Source: Chloroflexota bacterium
GTDB lineage: Bacteria > Chloroflexota > Dehalococcoidia > Dehalococcoidales > RBG-16-60-22
DNA: 26,064 nt
Direction of reading: 5' to 3'
Assembly (NCBI GenBank): GCA_016190585.1
Contig: JACPQH010000004.1
Coordinates: 1 to 26,064 of the forward strand
Part shown: positions 23,830-26,064 of the stretch, piece after piece
How the letters are laid out: each line of letters starts with the position of its first letter
How positions within the stretch are numbered: position 1 is the first letter of the stretch
Notes under the pieces: model-generated
Told to the model about the DNA's origin: nothing
What the model saw: only the letters and a program-made list of their open reading frames with translations
Databases searched by the model: none
Made by a program: the position numbers and the translations under genes

Positions 23830-25005
23830 GTGAAGCTGCTGGTGATAGGTTGCGGGCAGTGCGGCGGCCGCGTCGCCGAGGAGTTTGCCCGGATCGGCGT
23901 GAAGGCGCGTGTCCGGCGCGGCATCAATATCATTACCGACTGCATCAGCGTCAACACGGACACGGCCGACCTGGCCGGTCTCTCGCTTATCCGGCATGAT
24001 TACGGCCACCGTATCGTCATCGGTGTCCGCAATACCGGCGGCCACGGCGTGGGCAAGATAAACGAGCTGGCGGCCGAGATCGCCCGGGAAGACAGCGACA
24101 AGGTCATCGAAGCCGTCCAGAATTCGCTGCAGACCGCCGAGGTAGACGCCTTCCTGGTGGTCGCCAGTGCCGCCGGCGGCACCGGCTCGGGGACTATCGG
24201 GGTATTGACCCAGCATCTTAAAGCCTACTACCCGCAGAAACCGGTTTATAATCTGATCGTCCTGCCTTTCGGTCACGAAGAGCTGGCCGAGGAAAGGTCT
24301 ATCTACAACTCCGCCACCTGCCTCAAGACTTCCTACCTGGTTTCTGACGCCGTTTTCCTGGTTGATAACCAGCGGTTCGTGCGCAAGGGGTTTTCGCTGC
24401 GGGAAAACCTGCGGCAGATAAACCACTTGTCGGTCGAGCCTTTTTATAACATCCTGTGCGCCGGTGAGGAGAAGACGCCGGAGTATGTGAGCTCGCGCAT
24501 GGTCGACGCCGGGGACATCATCGAAAGCCTGGCAGGATGGTCGGCCATTGGCTACGGCCAGGTGCGGGAGGGCCCGTTCACCCTGCCCTTCGCTGACAAG
24601 AACCACTTCCGGGGGAGGGCGTCCGAGTCACAGAAGGCCATCGACATGATGAACGGCGCGCTGAATGACCTCTCTATCAAGTGCGACCCGAACGATGCCC
24701 ACAAGGCCCTCTACCTGCTCTGCGCGCCGCACAACAAGATTGTCGTCGAGATGGTCGGCCACCTGAGCACCGCCCTGAAGCGTTTCGCCGGCAATGCTAT
24801 CATCAGGAGCGGCGACTATCCGCGGGCGAAGGGGTCGCTGGAAGTCTCGGTCATCCTCTCTGAGCTCACCACGGTGAGAAGGGTGACGGACATTTTCAAT
24901 AAGGCTCTCGCTTACATCTCGGCGCGCAAAAAACGCCGGGGCAAAGAGCTGGAGCTCCGCCAGCTCGAAGCTTCGTTCGGAGATATACCCTTCCTCGTCG
25001 AGTGA
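23830..25005 (+). CDS. CetZ-type tubulin-superfamily GTPase, copy 2
   Basis: Paralogue of the preceding gene, 391 residues, starting at GTG 23830 in the same MKLLVIG-x-GQCGGR context. T1 is GCGQCGGR (7-14), T3 VNTDTADL (41-48), T4 AAGGTGSG (114-121, Ala115 where copy 1 has Gly), the base-contact region DNQRF (179-183), and T7 VDAGDIIES (225-233) with D226/D229. Residue numbering of all these loops is identical to copy 1, so the two diverged by substitution, mostly on what would be the surface and in the second domain (a region near 245-265 differs strongly). The C-terminus is a basic helix (about 362-380) ending in FGDIPFLVE, again FtsZ-tail-like. Both copies look GTPase-competent, so they could form homo- or heteropolymers, as BtubA/B or FtsZ1/FtsZ2 pairs do. 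Confidence 0.92.
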   Translation: MKLLVIGCGQCGGRVAEEFARIGVKARVRRGINIITDCISVNTDTADLAGLSLIRHDYGHRIVIGVRNTGGHGVGKINELAAEIAREDSDKVIEAVQNSLQTAEVDAFLVVASAAGGTGSGTIGVLTQHLKAYYPQKPVYNLIVLPFGHEELAEERSIYNSATCLKTSYLVSDAVFLVDNQRFVRKGFSLRENLRQINHLSVEPFYNILCAGEEKTPEYVSSRMVDAGDIIESLAGWSAIGYGQVREGPFTLPFADKNHFRGRASESQKAIDMMNGALNDLSIKCDPNDAHKALYLLCAPHNKIVVEMVGHLSTALKRFAGNAIIRSGDYPRAKGSLEVSVILSELTTVRRVTDIFNKALAYISARKKRRGKELELRQLEASFGDIPFLVE

Positions 25006-25122
25006 CCCTCGGCCAGTCGAGCGCCGCGCCTATTGAATCAACCGGGACACGCCGCTCCGGCCCCTCGCCAGTGCTGGGCATTCCCGGCAACGCCTGAAAG
25101 TCGCTTCGCCCCGGTGCGCGCC

Positions 25123-25629
25123 CTACTTCATGAAAATCTTCCAGGCCTGCGACAGAGCCAGCTCGCGGTTGCCCCAGGCCTGTTCGATCTCCCTGGTGTA
25201 GGAACTCAGGGTTTGCCTGACGCCTTCCTCGTAAGCTATCCTGGCCAGGTCCCGGGACTTGATGTAGATTTCCTCGGCTTCCTTTTCGGCGCTTTCCCGG
25301 ATCCTCAGGAGCTGCTCCAGCTTGTTGTTGCGCGAGGCGGCGGCGCCGTGCTCCGCCTGAACGTAGCCGTCTTCCGCCCGCTGCTCCGTCGCCCGGTAGG
25401 CCTTCCACATCTCTTTTTGGGCTTCCACATAGGCGGTATAGGCGTTCTGCGCCCGGGTGAGGAATTCCTCGAACCCGCCTCCGTTTGGACTCGGGGTCGC
25501 CTCCGCCTCCCTCGTCTCCATTGCCGGCTCCGTGGCTGCCACTACTGGCTCTTGTGTCTCCATCACCGCTTTCTCGCCTTCCTTCCCGATTTTCTTGCTG
25601 GCCCCTGCCTGTGCCTTATCCGCGCTCAC
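25123..25629 (-). CDS. Small charged helical (coiled-coil) protein
   Basis: A 168-residue protein that I do not recognise. Start GTG 25629 is chosen because AGGAGG (25635-25640) lies 5 nt upstream; the in-frame GTG two codons earlier overlaps that site. Residues 1-50 are Ala/Glu/Thr/Pro-rich and probably disordered. Residues 53-168 are predicted almost wholly alpha-helical, amphipathic and Glu/Ala/Arg/Gln-rich (EQLLRIRESAEKEAEEIY, REIEQAWGNRELALSQAW), with regular aromatic residues. No signal peptide or membrane helix is seen, so it is cytoplasmic. It converges on CetZ-like copy 2 with 117 bp between stops and follows another helical-protein gene by 57 bp. It could be a phasin-like surface protein, a filament-associated coiled coil, or something else; the cytoskeletal link is positional only. 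Confidence 0.75.
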   Translation of the reverse strand: MSADKAQAGASKKIGKEGEKAVMETQEPVVAATEPAMETREAEATPSPNGGGFEEFLTRAQNAYTAYVEAQKEMWKAYRATEQRAEDGYVQAEHGAAASRNNKLEQLLRIRESAEKEAEEIYIKSRDLARIAYEEGVRQTLSSYTREIEQAWGNRELALSQAWKIFMK

Positions 25630-25634
25630 TGTCA

Positions 25635-25640
25635 CCTCCT
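25635..25640 (-). promoter_or_regulatory. Ribosome binding site deciding the start of the coiled-coil protein
   Basis: AGGAGG on the minus strand, 5 nt ahead of GTG 25629. The alternative GTG at 25635 shares its first base with this motif and so cannot be served by it. Confidence 0.8.
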
Positions 25641-25686
25641 GGTAATCCTTAATGGGTCGCCCGTGTCTATCGTTATTCCGGGACCT

Positions 25687-26064
25687 TTAGCCCGCTGCCT
25701 CTTCCTCGTCCGGTCCCGTTTCTTTACTGCTGGTATACATCCTGGTCAGGAAATCAAGGCGTTTTTCAATCAGCCGGCGGGCCTGTTCCGTTTTTTGGTC
25801 AACCGGTGGTTTCTCGCCGGGGTCTTGCCTTGTCTCGCGCGGCGGTGCGGAGCCCTCGGTCCCGGCGGCGTTGACGACCGGCGGGGTCGGCCGGGGTCTC
25901 GCTTCCCGCGCCTCGGCAACCTCCCGGGGCATCCGGCTGCCTTGCAGGGGGGCATTCACCGCCTCGGCGAAGGTTCTTACCCACACATCGGTCGCCTGCC
26001 GCGCGGCCAGCTTGGCTATCTCGCTGGCCCGGTCCACCGCCCTGATGGCGGCCTCGGCCGTCTC
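25687..26064 (-). CDS. Helical protein, 5'-truncated by window edge
   Basis: The frame stays open to the right edge of the window, so the gene probably starts beyond it; a GTG at 26035-26037 is in frame, but helical sequence (ETAEAAIRA) continues upstream of it. The visible part has an Ala-rich amphipathic helix (SEIAKLAARQATDVWVRTF), a Pro/Arg/Glu-rich probably disordered middle, and a second helix (KTEQARRLIEKRLDFLTRMY), ending in an acidic tail EEEAAG. No enzyme motif, signal peptide or membrane segment is visible. The helix-disorder-helix design and its place 57 bp ahead of the coiled-coil gene suggest the two are cotranscribed and work together. It resembles phasin-like proteins only in general composition. 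Unrecognised family. Confidence 0.6.
   Translation of the reverse strand, partial: ETAEAAIRAVDRASEIAKLAARQATDVWVRTFAEAVNAPLQGSRMPREVAEAREARPRPTPPVVNAAGTEGSAPPRETRQDPGEKPPVDQKTEQARRLIEKRLDFLTRMYTSSKETGPDEEEAAG

Noticed and set aside
22593..25005. Identification of the GTPase pair as bacterial tubulins BtubA/BtubB or plasmid TubZ
   Set aside because: At ~390 residues with CetZ-type GHGVG and DAGDII segments, they lack the tubulin-like C-terminal helices of Btub and the TubZ pattern; no kinesin-light-chain-like or TubR gene is adjacent.
25123..26064. Gas-vesicle or ATP synthase b-subunit identity for the helical proteins
   Set aside because: No membrane helix as in subunit b, no gas-vesicle motifs and no related genes nearby; similarity is limited to helical composition.

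Overview
The window reads as a GC-rich bacterial chromosome segment, most likely from an anaerobic, probably uncultured Chloroflexota (Dehalococcoidia-like) organism. The bacterial call rests on Shine-Dalgarno sequences, several TTGACA-17 bp-TATAAT-type promoters, 4-bp stop/start overlaps, and bacterial families (MoxR/DUF58/VWA cluster, YeiH, BatA-type VWA proteins). Anaerobic or fermentative life is suggested by a tungsten aldehyde:ferredoxin oxidoreductase. The phylum is inferred from gene content only, with no rRNA or marker gene to confirm it. There are no tRNAs, rRNAs, CRISPR arrays or insertion sequences that I can support.

Layout: (1) 1-1643, the 3' part of an AOR gene on +, converging on (2) an eight-gene minus-strand operon at 14302-1730. 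In transcription order this operon holds an exported beta-rich membrane protein, an ABC ATPase, an ABC-2 permease, a coiled-coil/Gly-rich membrane protein, a MoxR AAA+ ATPase, a DUF58 protein, a BatA-type VWA protein and a double-VWA membrane protein. Junctions range from 11-bp overlaps to 16-bp gaps, so this is one transcription unit joining a MoxR/VWA chaperone-like module to an ABC exporter. (3) 14787-19604, plus strand: a YeiH-family anion exporter with its own promoter, then an acyl-CoA dehydrogenase homologue, a five-helix membrane protein and a flavin-barrel/UbiA prenyltransferase fusion, the last three probably cotranscribed. (4) 19890-21140: an MFS transporter whose best start is a rare ATT codon, converging on a secreted seven-repeat beta-propeller protein (22101-21163).

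(5) 22593-25005 holds the most striking content: two tandem tubulin-superfamily GTPases of the CetZ type, behind a consensus-like sigma-70 promoter. CetZ proteins are best known as cell-shape cytoskeletal proteins of haloarchaea. Both copies keep the nucleotide-binding loops and the T7 acidic pair, and both end in a short D-[IV]-P-x-L-like peptide that recalls the C-terminal conserved peptide of FtsZ. (6) Converging on the pair are two minus-strand genes (25629-25123, and 26064-25687 running off the right edge) for small charged helical/coiled-coil proteins, which are candidate partners by position only.

The best candidate for an undescribed system is the paired CetZ-like GTPases plus adjacent helical proteins. 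The second is the MoxR-DUF58-VWA-ABC operon.
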